Assembly: GCF_011752975.1 (NCBI RefSeq)
Contig: NZ_VWWP01000005.1
Coordinates: 62,001-126,000, forward strand
Length of the DNA: 64,000 nt
Source: Chryseobacterium sp. Tr-659
GTDB lineage: Bacteria; Bacteroidota; Bacteroidia; Flavobacteriales; Weeksellaceae
Direction of reading: 5' to 3'
Below, piece by piece: positions 62,616 through 64,000 of this stretch. The notes below the pieces were generated by a model. The model was not told where the DNA came from and made no database searches. It worked only from the letters and a program-made list of their open reading frames with translations. Position 1 is the first letter of the stretch. Each line of letters opens with the position of its first letter. Position numbers and translations under genes: made by a program.

Positions 62616-63689
62616 TTACTTCTTAAAGTCCTCCATCATTTGAATGAACTCATCAAACAGGTAGTTTGCATCTTCAGGGCCAGGGCTTGCTTCCGGGTGA
62701 TACTGAACTGAGAAACAAGGGTAAATTTTGTGTTTCAATCCTTCGTTTGTTCTGTCATTCAGAGCGATGTGCGTTTCTATGAGGTCTGTTCCTTTTAAAC
62801 TTTCCTGATCTACGGCATATCCATGGTTCTGAGAAGTAATTGCTACTCTGTTTTTTTCTAAGTCTAACACCGGGTGGTTTCCTCCTCTGTGTCCGAATTT
62901 CAGCTTGAAAGTTTTTGCTCCACAAGCAAGACCAATGAGCTGATGTCCTAAACAAATTCCGAAGATTGGAACTTTTCCTAATAATCCTCTGATCATATCT
63001 AAAGCGTGTGGTACATCTTCCGGGTCACCAGGACCATTTGATAACATAATTCCATCCGGATTCATCAACAGGATCTCTTCTGCTGTCGTATCCTGAGAAA
63101 CTACAATGATATCGCAATTTCTTTGAGATAATTCTCTGATGATACCCAGTTTTGCTCCGAAGTCTACCAGTACTACTTTAAAGCCTCTGTTAGGATTTGC
63201 ATAAGGTGTTTTTGTAGAAACCTCTTCTACCTGATTGGTTGGGAAGTTTGTTGACTTCAGTTCTGATGCTACTGCATTTTCATCTGCATCAGCATTTACA
63301 ATTTTTCCTTTCACCACTCCGGAATTACGAAGAATTCTTGTTAGTCTTCTTGTATCTATCCCTGAAATTCCTGAAAGGTTTTTCTTTTTAAATAATTCAT
63401 CTAAAGTAATCTGAGTACGGAAATTGGAAGGAAGATCGCAAAGTTCTTTTACGATAAGCCCTTTGATTGCCGGCTCGATACTTTCATAATCATCACGGTT
63501 AATACCATAATTCCCGATAAGCGGATAGGTCATACAAACTATCTGACCGCAATAAGACGGGTCAGAGATCAATTCCTGATACCCTGTCATTCCGGTATTG
63601 AAAACTACTTCCCCTGCAGTTTCCAATTCTGCTCCGAAACCTTCTCCATGAAACACTTCACCGGACTCCAGTATTAATTTTTTCTTCAT
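62616..63689 (-). CDS. carA: Carbamoyl-phosphate synthase small subunit
   Basis: 357 residues. The N-terminal CPSase small-chain domain (KLILESGEVFHGEGFGAE, VVFNTGMTGYQELISDPSY) is followed by a class I glutamine amidotransferase with the nucleophile Cys in FGICLGHQLIGLACG, GHRGGNHPV, and the His/Glu of SVQYHPEASPGPED. It hydrolyses glutamine and passes ammonia to CarB. It is downstream of pyrB on the minus strand, with a 223-bp gap that holds a three-copy repeat, and upstream of the inserted four-helix-bundle gene. Confidence 0.97.
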   Translation of the reverse strand: MKKKLILESGEVFHGEGFGAELETAGEVVFNTGMTGYQELISDPSYCGQIVCMTYPLIGNYGINRDDYESIEPAIKGLIVKELCDLPSNFRTQITLDELFKKKNLSGISGIDTRRLTRILRNSGVVKGKIVNADADENAVASELKSTNFPTNQVEEVSTKTPYANPNRGFKVVLVDFGAKLGIIRELSQRNCDIIVVSQDTTAEEILLMNPDGIMLSNGPGDPEDVPHALDMIRGLLGKVPIFGICLGHQLIGLACGAKTFKLKFGHRGGNHPVLDLEKNRVAITSQNHGYAVDQESLKGTDLIETHIALNDRTNEGLKHKIYPCFSVQYHPEASPGPEDANYLFDEFIQMMEDFKK

Positions 63690-63715
63690 TTTTTCTATTT
63701 AGATTTTCTTTTTTT

Positions 63716-63882
63716 ATTAACAGGTCGCCTCTACGAGGCTTATATAATCTTTCTCTTTATTATATCCACAGGTTGCACCTATGGCTATTAGCAGGTCGCC
63801 CCTCCGGGGCTTGGATTATCTATATCCTTTTGTTTCCGTGGGTTTCCCCATTGCTATTAACAGGTCGCCCCTCCGGGGCTCG
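63716..63882. repeat. Three-copy ~70-bp tandem repeat with a GC-rich palindromic core
   Basis: Copies start at 63716, 63786 and 63855. Each has (C/T)TATTA(A/G)CAGGTCGCC followed by a short hairpin, CCTCTACGAGG in copy 1 and CCCCTCCGGGG in copies 2 and 3, and ends in CT(T/C). The spacers between them are also related (ATAT..., then CCATTGCTATTA-like). The core is far richer in G+C than its surroundings. The repeat occupies the pyrB-carA gap. Confidence 0.8.
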
Positions 63883-63912
63883 CTATACTTTTTGTTTTTA
63901 TCTTGACTCTTT

Positions 63913-64000
63913 TTATTCAAAGGTATATCCCTTACTTTCTAACGCTTCTTTTAAAATCGCCATTCTTGCGAAAACTCCATTTTGCATTTGCTTGAAGACT
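63913..64000 (-). CDS. pyrB: Aspartate carbamoyltransferase, C-terminal fragment (partial)
   Basis: Only the last 28 residues are inside the window: FKQMQNGVFARMAILKEAL followed by ESKGYTFE and a stop. This is the typical C terminus of the catalytic subunit of aspartate carbamoyltransferase, with the V-x-N-G-V-x-x-R-M-A-I-L pattern. The enzyme joins carbamoyl phosphate and aspartate, the step directly after CarAB. The partial gene continues past the right edge. It fits as the first visible gene of a pyrB-carA-carB operon read on the minus strand. Confidence 0.85.
   Translation of the reverse strand, partial: VFKQMQNGVFARMAILKEALESKGYTFE

Noticed and set aside
63716..63882. Considered as a small CRISPR array because of three regularly spaced repeats.
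   Set aside because: The spacers are related to each other, unlike CRISPR spacers, there are only three units, and no cas gene is near.

Overview
The window looks like a chromosomal segment of a Chryseobacterium-type member of the Bacteroidota (Flavobacteriia, Weeksellaceae). Evidence: low GC content, a TAnnTTTG/TTG promoter at the tRNA gene, a type IX secretion C-terminal signal, a SusC-like/TonB-style cell envelope, LytTR and propeller-type histidine kinases, and abundant short 'GG-leader' peptides with Lys/Asn-rich leaders. There is no rRNA operon, CRISPR array, complete insertion sequence or recognisable prophage. Species assignment is inference.

Layout. 1-2.0 kb: the end of a two-component pair. 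2.5-5.5 kb: two flavin oxidases in one operon (a sarcosine/N-methyltryptophan oxidase-like enzyme and an amine/L-amino-acid oxidase-like enzyme). 5.8-8.4 kb: a VWA protein and its AAA+ MoxR/chelatase-like partner. 8.7-13.5 kb: a secreted class II cyclic-nucleotide phosphodiesterase, a TPR-Arr fusion (rifampin ADP-ribosyltransferase type), a secreted putative metallopeptidase, a RibD-C reductase and an alpha/beta hydrolase.

13.7-17.7 kb is the most distinctive part: two tandem cysteine-rich GG-leader peptides converging on a 'grasp-with-spasm' RiPP operon. That operon holds a precursor peptide, an internal terminator, an exported protein of unknown function, an ATP-grasp maturase, a 54-residue small gene, and a SPASM protein that has kept its auxiliary-cluster cysteines but has no radical-SAM CxxxCxxC motif. 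A LytTR two-component system and an SMP-30-like protein follow to 21.6 kb. From 22.3 to 27.2 kb lies an accessory-looking stretch with a tRNA 3'-end relic, a secreted protein, paired HTH proteins, a TPR-HTH regulator and a decayed, fused copy of the two GG-leader peptides. It ends at an intact tRNA-Ser(UGA).

27.7-33.4 kb carries housekeeping genes (trxB, holA) mixed with small conserved genes. 33.6-42.4 kb carries an outer-membrane barrel with an S41 peptidase lipoprotein, a dienelactone hydrolase, a T9SS cargo protein and a propeller sensor kinase with its LytTR regulator. 42.4-48.4 kb holds a row of small metabolic and stress genes (cupin, GNAT, DUF2911, CDP-alcohol transferase, ogt, DinB, Crp/Fnr) and two secreted proteins. 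48.4-53.1 kb is a siderophore-type uptake operon: TonB receptor, PepSY reductase-like membrane protein and a Fes/IroE-like esterase. 53.3-58.8 kb has hydrolases, Crp/Fnr and AraC-type regulators. 59-64 kb is the pyrimidine operon pyrB-carA-carB on the minus strand. A four-helix-bundle gene interrupts carA and carB, and a three-copy 70-bp repeat sits between pyrB and carA.

The best candidates for undescribed biology are the small gene inside the grasp-with-spasm operon and the SPASM protein without a radical-SAM motif. The evolutionary link between the live GG-leader peptide pair at 13.7 kb and its fused relic at 26.8 kb is a further lead.
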